From contig NZ_CP012622.1 of the NCBI RefSeq assembly GCF_001281045.1, positions 1,115,578 through 1,179,577 of the forward strand: a stretch of DNA of 64,000 nt, in the 5' to 3' direction. Positions 9,506-20,960 of the stretch are shown here, one piece after another; the stretch's first letter is position 1, and the number at the start of each line of letters is the position of its first letter. A model generated the notes under the pieces. It did no database searches. It was not told the origin of the DNA and worked only from the letters and a program-made list of their open reading frames with translations. Position numbers and translations under genes: made by a program. The DNA is from Spiroplasma cantharicola. GTDB taxonomy: Bacteria > Bacillota_I > Bacilli_A > Mycoplasmatales > Mycoplasmataceae.

Positions 9506-11747
9506 TATTAGATTCATATCTTGTAGTTAATGAGTTAAGAACATTTCTTGGGCTATGGTTTTTTAACTCATTTACAACTTTTGAAATAGATTCTAATTGA
9601 TAAGTCATATTTGTAAAATCGTGTATCATAGTATCTTTTACAATTCTATTATCTAAACTCTCTAATAAATTTTCGAGTCTAATAATTCTTTTTTCAATAG
9701 AACTTATTTTTTGTTTTTCAAATTCAATCATCTTTGAATTGCAGCTCTCAGCTAAATTTTGTTGTTCAATAATTAATTGTCTTTTAATTTCTTCAATTTG
9801 ATCTTTATGACTATAATTTTTTAATAACTCCAAATCATCATTTTGCTTTGATTTATCTTTAATAAGAACTAACTTGTCATTATAATTATTTTCAACTTTT
9901 GGAGCAATTTCTTCATATGTTTCAATTACAGTTTCCTTTTTAAATTCATCTTCATTTAATAAAATATCATTTTTAATTTCTGATTTTTCAACTTTTAAAT
10001 CTTCTAAATTATCCATCTCTTTTTGTTCTTGTTCTTTTTCCTCATTAATAAATTCCAAAGTCATTTTTGGTGGTAAAGTAACATAAGTCTTTGAAGAGCT
10101 ATCAAGATTATTTGAATGATTTTCATTATTTTCTATAACTTCCATATTAATATCTGAAGGCTTAAAATTAAAGTCAGAATATATTAAATCTATATTAGTA
10201 TTCATATTTTCAGAATCACTTAATTGATTAATATCAACATTAACAGCTCTTGCAAGTTTTTCAGTAAAACTTGCATCTCCTAAAATGTTTGATTTTAAAG
10301 TTATCTCTTCTTTATTTTCATCATTAATTGCTTTCATTTCCTCAGAATTAATTTTATTAAAATCTAATTCTGTAGACGTTTTTGAAGGTAGATTAATCTC
10401 AATAAGTTCTTCTATAGACATGTTTACTGCTTTTTCTCTTTGATCTCCATCAAAATTTTGGTTGAATTCACTGAATTCTAATTTTGGAAGATCTATCATA
10501 TCTAAATCTTCTTGCTTTTTAATTTCTTTTGAATTATTAAAAGTATCAAAATCGCTATTGTTATTATCAATTAACTCTTTATTATCTATATTTTTAACTT
10601 CATTCAAAATAGCTTGTTCGCTTATTTTAGACTCTTCAAAATTAAAATCATTATATATAGAGTCACTAGTTGTACTAATTGGAGACTCTATTTCTTTAAG
10701 TTCTTCAAAAGACATATTAACAGCCTTTGCTTTTTGCTCTTCAACAAAATTTTTATCCAAAACACTTTCATTTAAATTATTTTGATTTTTCTCTACAATA
10801 TTTTCTTTAAATATCATTGCAGTTTGTGGATAGTTATCTTCAACTAATTTATTTAAATCTAAATGTAATACTTGGAAATCATTTGGTATTTTTAATTTTC
10901 TACCAAGTTTATTTAATCGCATTACATTAAAATTAAATTTACTAACAACTTCAGCTTTTTTGTTTTCTTCAAGAGAATAAAAAGTATTTTGAATTTCTAA
11001 TCTTTTGATTTCTAATTTTGTTTTATACTCTTTTCATTTAAAATAATATTTTTTATTTTTTTCATTTCTAAAAAAATTATCTAATTGAGTTTCATTTAAA
11101 ATAGGCAACGCAGAATTATCATTTCTTTTGTTTTGGTCGTTTTCTTTTTGAGAATCCTTTTTTTGGTTTCTCAATTCCACGTTGCCAATTAACTTTCCCT
11201 CTTTAGTTACCTCTTTTTCGAATTTTTTTTCTTCTCGGTAAATTGATATCAAGTTTCTTTCCTCAGCATAATTATTTAATGCCACTGAGTCAAATAATAC
11301 AATTTCTAATAATATTAATGTTGCAAGAATTATCATTGAAACAATAAAGAATATTAATTGTCCTGTTAATAATACTATTATACAAATAGTTAATAAAACT
11401 ATTTTAACAAATGGTTTTGAAAGTCTTTGGTGCTTTCTTAATCTAACAAATTCGGTAATTGATAATGTCATTAATAAAATTGCAAATGCTATTGATATAG
11501 AAATTCAGATTATAACTGGTATCTCGTTAAATTCTGGTTTTCCAACATTTGAAAAATTAGCTTTTCCTCCTGAACCAAATATTGATTCAAATAGTGGTTC
11601 TGTAAAAATTTTTAAAACATTTTTGATAATTTCTGGTGGGTTTGGTGATGTAATTAACATTATAATGGCAAACGCTGCAAATGCTATTAAAGCTACAGAT
11701 GCTACTAATGTTAATGACCACGCAAATATAATAAATATAGCGAACAT
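9492..11747 (-). CDS. Large four-helix membrane protein with acidic repetitive cytoplasmic tail, 751 aa
   Basis: Not recognised. One uninterrupted code-4 frame from ATG at 11747 (after TAGGAGG) to 9492; TGA Trp codons occur within the first 250 residues. Predicted membrane segments: residues 3-32, 79-99 and a double span at about 115-153. Then come a charged helical stretch (about 160-275), a long acidic Asn/Asp/Glu-rich region that looks disordered, and a coiled coil near residues 640-720 (IEEIKRQLIIEQQNLAE...EKRIIRLENLLESL). A short motif recurs three times: KAVNMSFEEL (~341), KAVNMSIEEL (~439), RAVNVDINQL (~500). The start overlaps the end of the upstream 576-aa gene, so the two are co-translated. 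It may be a scaffold or tether; this is inference. Confidence 0.85.
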
Positions 11748-11758
11748 GATTTTTCCTC

Positions 11759-13489
11759 CTAATTTTTTAATTTATTTCAGCTTCCAGGAACTGAAATATT
11801 TTTTGTATCTCTTTGTTGATTAATTTTATTGTTAACTGTATCTTCAATATTAATTGGTCTTCTATTTAATAAGTTCAAATTCTCATCAATTTCTTTATTA
11901 GGCCTTTGTTGTATCTCAATACCCTCTTCTCTTTTTAAAAATGGATTTTGAAAACCACTTCTTCCCTCAGATGGAGTAATACTTCTATCAATAACTATTT
12001 CCTTTTTTGAAAGAATTGACGGATTAAATCCGTTAGGAATTTTTCTTTTGATTATTTCTTGTTCTTCAAGTTTTTTTCTTTCTAATATTTCACTTCTTTG
12101 CTTTTCAATAAATTTATCAATATTAATTCTTAAACTTGAATCAATTCCAGGATCATAGTCCTCCTCAGAATTTATATCTTCTATTTCACTACTTAATTTT
12201 TTATAAATTTTATTTGAAAGTTCTTCTTTAAAGAAATGATCTATGTTTCCTGTATTTTGATTTTCCTCTTTTTTAATTTTTGTAAAATTTTGTTGATTGT
12301 CATATAATTTATTTTTTTCTAAATTTTCTGCTATATTATTTTTATTTACATATAATTCTTCATAAAGAGTTAAATCATCTAAAATAATATAATCAAAGTT
12401 TTCAGCTATTTCATCAATTCTACTAATATCAATAACTTTTGAATCAACATTCATTCTACAAGATAAGCCTGGTATTTTTACTAAAGATTTAGATATAAAT
12501 TCATTAATTAATAAAATCTTATTTAAATCAACTTCATCTGCATTAGTTATTACTATATTCATTTTTTCATTAAAATTATAAGAATCTAATAAATTGATAA
12601 ATTCATTAATGAACATTTTTTCTGGGTCATTTGTTATATTTAAGTCTTCTAAAATGTCATCAATTTCAGAGGTAGTTTTGCCCCAATCTGTGGCAGCTAA
12701 TAGAACAGATGTTCTTTCTCATAAGGTTTTTTTATCTTCTAAACTAATTTTTTCAGGTAAATTATTGATAAATTTTTTTAAAAAGAATAAACAAGGTGAC
12801 GAATAAATTACAACTTGTTTTAAGTTAATGTAAATCAAATTATCATTATTCATGTCATTTAATAATTCAGGATGATTTACCATTAATGTATTTTTTGAAA
12901 ATAATTCCTTTTTATTTTTCAAAGTAACATATTGATCTTTTGAGATTATCTTATTGTTAGCTATTTTTATTTTTTCAACTTTAATTTCTTGATTTTCTAT
13001 ATTTGAATTTATTATCGAGTCATTTTCACTTTCAAATATCTCATTTAACTTATGTATTTTTTGACTATTATCAACACTTTCTTGTTGAATAATATTTTCT
13101 TTACTTTTATTGTAAACTTGTGGTTCAAATAGAATGTCTTGTCTTTTAAACTCAATTTTAGGAGATGAATAATTTACAAAATGCTTTTCTTCAAAATCTT
13201 CAAATTCTTCAAAATTATTTTCAAAACCATTTTTTATTTTATTTCTATTATATAAGGAAGTCTCGTCTTCTTGATCAAATTCATAATATTCATTATCATT
13301 ATTATATGTTTGGTAGGTATTAATTTTTGAAGGATTTTTAATATGCGATTCAGAGTTTTGATATTGATTTATAAAACCCATTTGTGTTTCGAGTCTTGCT
13401 AATCTTTCCTGCTCTTTTTTGTCTTCTAGACGTTTTCTTTCATCTTCCTCGCGTTGCTTTTTCATCCTTTCAAACGGATTTAAGTACAT
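11759..13489 (-). CDS. Charged soluble protein, 576 aa, partner of the membrane protein
   Basis: Not recognised. ATG at 13489 follows TTAGGAGG. The N-terminus (residues 1-35) is a strongly charged helix (MKKQREEDERKRLEDKK). Residues 40-200 are Asn/Asp/Glu-rich and probably disordered. Residues 200-405 look like an alpha/beta domain with buried strands (NLIYINLKQVVIYSS, MNIVITNADEVD, FDYIILDDLTLYEE) but no Walker A motif is visible. Residues 405-576 are again charged and low complexity. The last residues include a TGA Trp (SWNKLKN) before TAG. The stop overlaps the ribosome site of the membrane-protein gene, 11 bases before its ATG. Confidence 0.82.
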
Positions 13490-13515
13490 ATTAGATACCT
13501 CCTAATGATAATTTT

Positions 13516-13521
13516 ATTATA
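13516..13521 (-). promoter_or_regulatory. -10 box for the 576-aa / 751-aa operon
   Basis: TATAAT on the - strand 27 bases upstream of the ATG at 13489 (context ATGGTATAATAAAA). The -35 region is weak. Confidence 0.55.
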
Positions 13522-13604
13522 CCATAATTTTTAAAATTTTTATGTCATTTTATTGCAATGTAATAAATAGTTTGATATGATATATACATTTTTTTATTAT
13601 TATT

Positions 13605-13699
13605 TTTAAAAAAATAAAAAGAAGAAGTTTTCATTAAGCTAATAAATTTAATCTAGAAACTCCATCTTTTTCTTTATTTAATTTTATAAATATATTATA
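13605..13699 (-). ncRNA. Candidate small RNA, about 80 nt
   Basis: On the - strand a TATAAT box at 13694-13699 is followed by AAAAAGATGGAGTTTC (about 13657-13672). A spacer follows, then GAAAACTTCTTCTTTTT and a T-run near 13605-13630. The two arms pair almost completely (15 of 16 positions, with one mismatch and one bulge), giving a long hairpin ending in U residues. No gene is covered apart from a 5-codon ATG frame. It could be a free-standing small RNA or a short terminated leader; no family is recognised. Confidence 0.45.
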
Positions 13700-13759
13700 G
13701 CATAATTTAAGCCTCAGTCCCCTATGATCTATTCATAAAACTATGTTAATAATTAAAAA

Positions 13760-13774
13760 ATCCTTTATAAGGAT
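13760..13774 (-). terminator. Terminator of the 438-aa membrane protein gene
   Basis: atcctt/aaggat stem with a 3-base loop followed on the - strand by TTTTTAATT, 8 bases after the stop codon at 13782. Confidence 0.65.
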
Positions 13775-13781
13775 CCTTTGA

Positions 13782-15098
13782 TTATATTTTTTTCTGCAAC
13801 TTTTTATATTTTATAAAAAGAATTGTATAAATAGTTGATAAGAAACTAAGACTTATTATTGTTTGAGATATATATTTTAAACCACTCATTCAAGGTTCTG
13901 AAATTTGATTATTTTTATCAAATGGAAATCCATATGTCTCTTTTAAATAGCTATATTTTAAAGCAATTGGACTAATTTCAAAAGTACCATTATTTCATAA
14001 ATTAGTTATTCTTTGTGCTTCATGACTAGAATATGTAATTGCAACTAAAACAGATAATATTTCAACTAATAAAATAATAAATTGAAAAGTGAATGTTGAT
14101 TTTGAAGTATTTCAATTTTTAACATAAGCTGTAATAAAAATAAAAATGCTTGCCATTAAAAATCCCGAAATAATAATTGGTAAAAACTTAATAGCAAAAT
14201 AAGAATTTTCTAAATTAATTTCTTCTATAGAAATACCATTATAAGAAACTGATTTATATAGATCTTTAACAATAAAAGTTCAATTAAGCATTGAATTCAT
14301 TTTTGTACTAAAAATACTCATATTAACAATATATGCTAATGGTGGTAAAAAAACTAAAGCTGTAGCAATTATTAATCAAAATGAAATATTTTTACTATTA
14401 TTTAATGAGAATTTTTTTACTAGCGCATTAAATTTAGACCCCTGACTTTCCTTAAAGTTATAACCAGTTATTTTTAATTTATTAGATTGAGGGCCTTTAA
14501 ATCAGATAGTGAAAGAAAAAATTACAGCAATTATTTTAATAACTGCTAATCATCATGTAATACTATCAGATGCTCATTTATACTTATTGCCACTATTTTT
14601 AATTGACATATTATAAAATACTTCTTGCATTTTTTTTACAGATTCTGATTCAAAAATTGTATTATCTTTTTGAGATAAAAAATCAAATAGATTATAAAAT
14701 TTTGAATATGAATACTCCGATATTGCTTCAAAAACTATAGACAGAACTGCAAATATTGCTATAACCATGATATATAGAACTTTATAATAATTTGAAAATT
14801 TGCTCTTTAAAAATAAATTTAAAAATCCAATAGAAAGAAAACCAACAAGTAAAAAGGACATTGAAATTCACATTAAAACTTCAATTTCAAATTTATTAAC
14901 AAATAAGTTTTTGCCAAAATTTTCTTTAACTACATCTAAATTATTTAAGTAATATTTAAGAGAATAATTAATATTTATAATAACAAGAAATGTTACAGCT
15001 TGAATAGATAAAATTAAAAATAGCAATAAAAATTTAAACATTAATTTATTACTAACTTTAAAATTGTCTATTTTAAATTTATCAGTATTACTTTTCAT
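13782..15098 (-). CDS. Multi-pass membrane protein, 438 aa
   Basis: Not assigned to a family. The code-4 frame has many TGA Trp codons (SDSITWWLAV, FTIWFKG, MSGLKYIS preceded by Trp). Six to seven membrane segments: about 22-45, 78-100, 108-128, 178-198, 235-255, 305-330, 340-360 and a last one near 410-430. A soluble extracytoplasmic-looking loop lies around residues 130-175. ATG at 15098 follows AAGGAG, and the prmC frame overlaps its first 11 bases, so the two are probably cotranscribed. It might be a transporter subunit; nothing in the sequence fixes that. Confidence 0.75.
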
Positions 15099-15927
15099 AA
15101 ATCTCCTTAGAAGTAATTACAAAATATCTTCAATTATTTGAATAATCCTTTTTGAAATCTATATTATATTTTACTATCATTCCTGAAAAAATATTTCTCA
15201 ATTGTTCTTTTTGTTCAAAACCAAATTCACAAATAATTAATAGATTTTTATTTAACTGAAATAGAAAATCAAGTCTTTTTGCTAAAATTTTATAAAAATA
15301 TAATCCTTCTTCCTTTGCAAAAAGAGCCAGATGTGGTTCAAACTTTTTTACATTATTTTCAATATTTAAATCTAAAGAATTGATATATGGAGGATTAATT
15401 GTAATATAATCTGGAACAATATTAATTTGATCGAAAATATTTAGAAAATCAGATACAAAAGTTTTAGCTTTTATTTTATATTTTTTTAAATTTAAATTTG
15501 CAACTTCAATTGCTTTTGGTGAAATATCACTCATATATAAATTAAGCTTTGGTTGCAAATTTTTTAATGTAATACCTATACAACCACTACCACAACAAAT
15601 ATCAAATAGATTTTTATTATTAAGATCATATTTCATAATTTCTTCAACAATACATTCTGTTTCTTGTCGGGGGATTAAAACATCTTCATTAACATAAAAA
15701 TCATATTTATAAAAATACTTGTTGTTTAATATATATGCAAGTGGCATATTTGTTTTTAAAAAAATATCAACTATTTGAAAAAACAAATCCAATTCTTTTT
15801 CTGATAAATAAATATCATTTAAAAAGTTGAAATCAGAATTATGTGTTATATAAATTATTATTTCATTAAATTCATTTGATGTAAAAACTAAAGGAACATA
15901 CTTTTGTTTTAATTTAGTTAAGTTCAT
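15088..15927 (-). CDS. prmC: Peptide chain release factor N5-glutamine methyltransferase
   Basis: Methylates the Gln of the GGQ motif in release factor RF1 using S-adenosylmethionine. 279 aa. The SAM-binding motif is DICCGSGCIGITL and the substrate-binding NPPY is present (TINPPYI). A TGA Trp near the end (NNWRYFVIT) means the true stop is TAA at 15088, inside the next gene. It is immediately downstream of prfA, its substrate gene, with start and stop separated by 2 bases. Confidence 0.95.
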
Positions 15928-15929
15928 AA

Positions 15930-17018
15930 CTAACCTTGTATATGTTGAGTAATCATATTTTTTTGTTCATCATTAATTAATTCAACAATGATTTCATCTA
16001 AATTACCTTCCATAACTTGATCTAACTTATTTAAAGTTAAATTTACTCTATGATCAGTAACTCTGTTTTGAGCATAATTATAAGTTCTTATTTTTTCACT
16101 TCTAGCTCCAGTCCCTACAGCATTTTTTCTCATACTAGCAGCTTCACTTTGTTGTTTTTCAAGTTCTGCTTCATAAATTCTTGCTCTTAATAAAGTCATT
16201 GCTTTATCTTTATTATCATGTTGACTTCTTCCATCTTGTGAAGCTGCAACTATTCCAGTTGGAATATGCGTAATTCTAACAGCAGAATCTGTTGTATTAA
16301 TATGTTGCCCACCTGCTCCAGATGCTCTGTAAGTATCAATTCTTAAATCTACTGCCTTAATTTCAACTTCAACATCACTAACTTCAGGGAGAACAGCAAC
16401 TGTTGCTGTTGAAGTTTGTATTCTACCTTTTGATTCTGTTTTGGGAACCCTTTGAACTCTATGACTTCCAGATTCAAATTTCATTTTTGAATATACTTTA
16501 TCTCCCTTTAACATAAATGAAATTTGACTAAATCCACCTACAGCTGATTCGTTTGCATCAATAACATCTATTTTCCAATTATTTTTTTCAGCATACTTTG
16601 TATATAGTCTAAATAAGTCCCCTGCAAAAATATTTGCTTCATCTCCACCAGCAGCTCCTCTAATTTCAAAAATAACATTTTTGTCATCATTAGGGTCTTT
16701 AGGTAATAACAATAATTCTAAATCCTTTTCAATAATTTCAATTGCAGCTTGCTCTTCTTCTAACTGAAGTTTTGCAAGAGTTCTCATTTCCTCTTCTTTT
16801 TCTGTCTCCAAAATTAATTTTGCTTCTTCAATATCTTTATTAACTTTTTTATATTCTTGATATTTTTGAACAATTTCATCTAAGGTTGCTCTTTCTTTAT
16901 TTAATTCTGTTAGAAGTTTAATATCTTTTAAAGTTTCTTCCTTTTGAATTGTTTCATCAATTGAATTAACTCTATTTTCCATTACATCTAAAGCTTCTAA
17001 AGTTTTTTTATTCATCAT
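15930..17018 (-). CDS. prfA: Peptide chain release factor 1
   Basis: Reads UAA and UAG and releases the nascent chain. 362 aa, the usual length, with GAGGQHIN around residue 235 (the catalytic GGQ) and the PxT-type recognition region upstream. RF2 is not needed in code-4 organisms because UGA is Trp, and no prfB appears in this window. The start is ATG at 17018 or the adjacent ATG at 17015; GGAG lies a few bases upstream. Followed by prmC, preceded by tdk. Confidence 0.97.
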   Translation of the reverse strand: MMNKKTLEALDVMENRVNSIDETIQKEETLKDIKLLTELNKERATLDEIVQKYQEYKKVNKDIEEAKLILETEKEEEMRTLAKLQLEEEQAAIEIIEKDLELLLLPKDPNDDKNVIFEIRGAAGGDEANIFAGDLFRLYTKYAEKNNWKIDVIDANESAVGGFSQISFMLKGDKVYSKMKFESGSHRVQRVPKTESKGRIQTSTATVAVLPEVSDVEVEIKAVDLRIDTYRASGAGGQHINTTDSAVRITHIPTGIVAASQDGRSQHDNKDKAMTLLRARIYEAELEKQQSEAASMRKNAVGTGARSEKIRTYNYAQNRVTDHRVNLTLNKLDQVMEGNLDEIIVELINDEQKNMITQHIQG

Positions 17019-17024
17019 GTTCTC

Positions 17025-17627
17025 CTATTCTGGCCTAATGTAACAATGTCTACATCTTGCCTCATACTTTTCATTTGCAGAAATAACAATTATTGGTTCA
17101 TTTGCTTTTGCAGGCTTACCATCAATGATTCTTTGAGTTCTATTTGCATTACCCCCACAAGAGTGACATATTGCACTTAGTTTATCAACATATTCAGCTT
17201 CAACTAATAATCTATCAACATTTTTAAACGGATTATTTTTGAAATCTTTGTCTAAACCATTAACAATAGTAATTATGCCTTGATCTGCAATTTTAGATAT
17301 TACATCTACAATTTTTGTATCTAAAAATTGAACTTCATCAATACCTATTATATCAATTTTTTGCTTAGCATTTTGCTCTATAAAAATTTTATAAAGTTCT
17401 TCACTATCTTTAACAGGAATAGATTCAATTCTCATTCCTGAGTGTGAAAAAATATCATCTTTTGAATATCTTGTATCAATTAATGGTTTGAAAACTAAAA
17501 CATTTTGTTGAGCATGTTTATATCTTTTTAATCTTCTAATAAACTCTTCTGTTTTACCAGAAAACATGCACCCTGTTATTAATTCAACTCAACCTCTTTT
17601 ACTATTTAAATTCATTCTATAATTCAT
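17025..17627 (-). CDS. tdk: Thymidine kinase
   Basis: Type II thymidine kinase of nucleotide salvage. 200 aa. Walker A GCMFSGKTEE, Walker B-type DEVQF, and the zinc-binding Cys pairs CHSCGG and CRHCY. I place the start at ATG 17627 so that the P-loop beta-strand (WVELITGCM) is included; a TGA Trp lies in that segment. The Shine-Dalgarno AAGGG is unusually far from this ATG, so the start is less certain than the gene. The preceding nrnA stop lies at 17633-17635. Confidence 0.93.
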
Positions 17628-17632
17628 AACAT

Positions 17633-18577
17633 TTAATTTCCCTTCGACTTAATTAAATTAGATAAATCTTCAATTAATTTATCTAATTGTTTTCAGCTAT
17701 CAAGTTTAGCACCTGAAGCTAATTTATGACCTCCACCATTGTAATTTTTAGCAACTGAATTTATATCAAAGTCTCTACTTCTAATTGAAACTTTTACTTT
17801 TTTATTATCTGGTGTTTGATATGCCATTAATCAGATTTTTATTTCTTCAATTCCCGCTAAAACACTTAAAGCACTTTTTATTTCTTCTTCTCCAAGTTTA
17901 AGTTTTTTGAAAAATTTTTCTTCAACTTTTATTAAAGCAATTGAATTATTATTTAAAAAACTAGCATTTGCAAAAGCTTCATGATGTCATTTTGCTAATT
18001 CAAATTTTTTTAAAAATAAGTCGGAATAGATATCTGTAATTTTAATTCCGGTTTCTGAAAGAATCTTTGCACTTTGAAAAGTATCTCCATTTGTTTTATC
18101 AAAAAGAAATCTTCCAGAGTCAGTTATTAATCCATAATATAAAAAAGTTGCAGCTCTTTGAGAAATACTTAATTTACTTTTATGAGCTCATAAAGTTAAA
18201 ACCTGGGTGCAAGCAATTGCACTTGAATCAACAAGTTTATTATGACCAAAATCATCAGTTTCTAAATGGTGATCAATTTTAAATATTTCTTTGACAATAT
18301 CTTTAAATATAAAATCTACTCTTTCAAAATTTGCAACATCAACTGTTATTAAAATAGATTGGTTAATTATCTCTTCACTTAATATATCTTCGTCATCTTC
18401 TCTTAAACTTAAATTTAGTTTTTCACCTACTACATAAACATTTTTATTTTTAAAATTATCTAAGATAATTTCTCTAAGCCCATATGCACTTCCCTGAGTA
18501 TCTCAATCAGGAGAAACATGTTTAGCAATTATTATATTTTTATATGCTTTTATTTTTTTAATTAAAATATTTTTCAT
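17633..18577 (-). CDS. nrnA: DHH-family phosphoesterase, nanoRNase / pAp phosphatase
   Basis: 314 aa. The DHH subfamily 1 pattern is visible: N-terminal IIAKHVSPDWDTQGSAYGL, DVANFERVD, and the signature DHH (KIDHHLE). At the C-terminus is the DHHA1 motif GGGHKLASG. NrnA degrades 2-5 nt RNAs and dephosphorylates pAp, replacing Orn in Firmicutes and Mollicutes. The start at 18577 follows AAGGAGAAA. Several TGA Trp. In line with tdk, prfA and prmC. Confidence 0.92.
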
Positions 18578-18585
18578 TTTTCTCC

Positions 18586-20436
18586 TTAAACTACTTTTAG
18601 TATCGATTCATCGCTAATATATAATTTTACTTTTTCATTAATATTATATTTTTTTATAGAGTAAAAGTATAACTTTAAATCATTTTCTTTTGTTATAACT
18701 TCATACATGTTTGCATCTAAAAATTCCCTATTAGAATTAATTATTGCATTTAATTCTAAAATTAAATTTCCATTTTCTTTTTTATTTGTTGCTACCTTCA
18801 TTGGATTTATTATAATTTGTCCAGATTCTTTGAAGTTATTGCTTTGAATTTTTAAACTTTCATTCATTGTATACAATTTTTTGCCATCATATTTGTAATT
18901 AAATCTATTATTTTTAGCAAAAAATTCTCCTCCATAAGTTGTTCAATTTTTTTCTAAAACTTTTTCAAAACTTGTTTCTACAATATCATTTTCAGTAATT
19001 AAATAGATATTTTTACTTAAGTCTGGTATTTCATAGATACTTTCTTCAACAAATATAATTGAAAATTTAGAATCAATAATTACTAAGTTATTAATTACTT
19101 TCAATAATTCATTTCTTTCATTTTGATTTAGCTTTGAAAAAACATTATAAAAAATAATATTATATTTTTTTAAATATATTGCAGTTAATAGTTGAAATCA
19201 AATTTCTTCCATTCTATTAAATTTTAAAGATAAAATACTAAATTCAAACCCTAGTTCTTTGGCAGTTTCATCAATAAATAATAGAGATTGTTTATATATG
19301 CTAACTTTTTGTTTTTTCAGTACAGCTTTTTTTTCTTTGAATTCTTCCAAATTACCTTTTTCACATTCATCATTTAAAACTTTTTTATGATACCTATGCA
19401 TCACTTCAACTATTTTACCTCTAAGAGTATTTGCTTCATCTGATAAACCTTCAAAAAACATTTTTTCTTGCTTAATTTTAAATTCAAATCTTTGATCTTC
19501 GGATGCTTTTCTTCAATTAAATAACTCTTCTAAGTTTTTTACTTTTTTAGTTTGAAACTCTGATTTATCCAATTCAAAAAGAATTTGCTTCTTAAGATTT
19601 TTAATAATAAAATTGGTCTTTGATATTTTTCTCTTAATATCATTTACTTTTAAATCGAGAATTTTTAACTGTTTTCTTGTAACAAAATTTGTCTGTCTAA
19701 AATTTAGTTCCTTTGCCAATTTTCTTTTTTTTCTATCTTTAACTTTTTTTGTATTATACTCACAAGTACAAAGTGAAGATAATTCCATAAATGAGTAGAC
19801 TTTATCTCATAAAGTTTGTAAGAAAGTTTGAATTAATTCGAGATTTTGATTTTTTTCAATTAATAGATAATAATCTCTAATAATAATCTTTATATGATCT
19901 TCTAAATTTCCAAAACTTTTTTCTAAATTTTTATTATTAAAAGTAACAATTTGTTCTAAAAATTCAGATAATCACTGTTCTTCAACATCTACTGAATTAT
20001 TAATAAACTTAGAAATCATACTTTCGACTTTGTCTCGCATTTCTAAATCAGTTTTATTATTTTTAGATGTAGAAAAAGATAAGTATGAATATTTTTTATC
20101 AATATAATTTATTTTAGCCTTACTAAGAAATTTTCTATTTAGCAATAATGATGTATACAATCAAAATTTTTCAGGTCATTTTCTAAAAAATTTATTTACT
20201 CCAATAGTTGCTACTTTCTTTTTAGTCCATTGCTTATTAACCATATCATATTGATTAATTTTAAAAATTCCTGATTTAACAAGATATTTACCCTCTAATA
20301 CATTTTTAAAGTTTTTTCTTAAATATCTCTCTTGAGAAATTACAGTTACTAATTCAGAATCTTTACATTTAAAATTAACTGTTTTTGGTAACAATTTTTT
20401 GTTAAAAAACTTAACATTTGAAAGTGTGAAACTCAT
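18586..20436 (-). CDS. Degenerate ABC-type ATPase-like protein, 616 aa
   Basis: Long code-4 frame with TGA Trp codons at about residues 87, 92 and 155 and several later. The first 80 residues follow the ABC ATPase N-lobe (LSNVKFFNKKLLPKTVNFKCKDSELVTVIS ... LVKSGIFKINQYDMV). At the place of the P-loop the sequence is SQERYLRKNFKN, with no GxGKST. The middle (200-450) is a large charged helical insertion with a Cys pair (CTCEY). A segment near 420-470 (NERNELLKVINNLVIIDSKFSIIFVEES) resembles the Walker B/D-loop region. The last 100 residues look like a beta-rich ligand domain. It probably no longer hydrolyses ATP and may be a regulatory relic. Family assignment is inference. Confidence 0.7.
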
Positions 20437-20490
20437 ATAAAGACCCCCATAACTTTATAATTGTATAACATTTTGAATAAAAATAATAAA

Positions 20491-20513
20491 ACTAGACTAA
20501 TTGATAGTCTAGT
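20491..20513 (-). terminator. Terminator after rpmE
   Basis: actagac/gtctagt stem with a 9-base loop. T-rich flanks lie on both sides, so it can act in either orientation; it follows rpmE. Confidence 0.7.
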
Positions 20514-20526
20514 TTTTTGTATTAAA

Positions 20527-20817
20527 TTATTTTTTAGCTTCTTTTGCTTTTTTTTCATTTTCTGCTTTTTGAGCTAATGAAGCTTTTTCCGCTTCAGCTA
20601 ATTTAGCATCTTTTTTAACAAATTTTTCTTTGAATTTCTCAACACGTCCCTCTGCATTTGCAAAGTTTTGTTTTCCAGTGTAATAAGGATGACAATTTGA
20701 ACAAGTATCTATTCTTACTTCTTCTCCTTTTGTTGATCCTGACATGAATTCATTGCTACAAGTTGTACAAACAATTTTAGCTTCAAAATATTGTGGATGT
20801 ATGTTTGCTTTTGGCAT
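20527..20817 (-). CDS. rpmE: 50S ribosomal protein L31, zinc type with extended tail
   Basis: 96 aa. The typical L31 core (MPKANIHPQYFEAKIVCTTC ... TCSNCHPYYTGKQ) holds the Cys ligands of the C+ form. A 30-residue Lys/Ala/Glu-rich helical tail follows, longer than the roughly 70-aa standard. ATG follows AAGGACGG at a normal distance. Monocistronic: its own terminator is at 20491-20513. Confidence 0.96.
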   Translation of the reverse strand: MPKANIHPQYFEAKIVCTTCSNEFMSGSTKGEEVRIDTCSNCHPYYTGKQNFANAEGRVEKFKEKFVKKDAKLAEAEKASLAQKAENEKKAKEAKK

Positions 20818-20960
20818 GTTTTCACCGTCCTTTATATAAAGTCTTTCTAATACAAAATAAATAATACCATATTTTTAATAAAACTTATTTTTTTTAAGTA
20901 TTTATTAGATAAAAAATTAATTTTTAAAGCTAGAAAATATTATTAAAATATTATAAATTA

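Noticed and set aside
8766..13489. CRISPR-Cas locus because of the Cas4-like nuclease
   Set aside because: No repeat-spacer array and no other cas genes; the nuclease lacks the Fe-S cysteines of Cas4.
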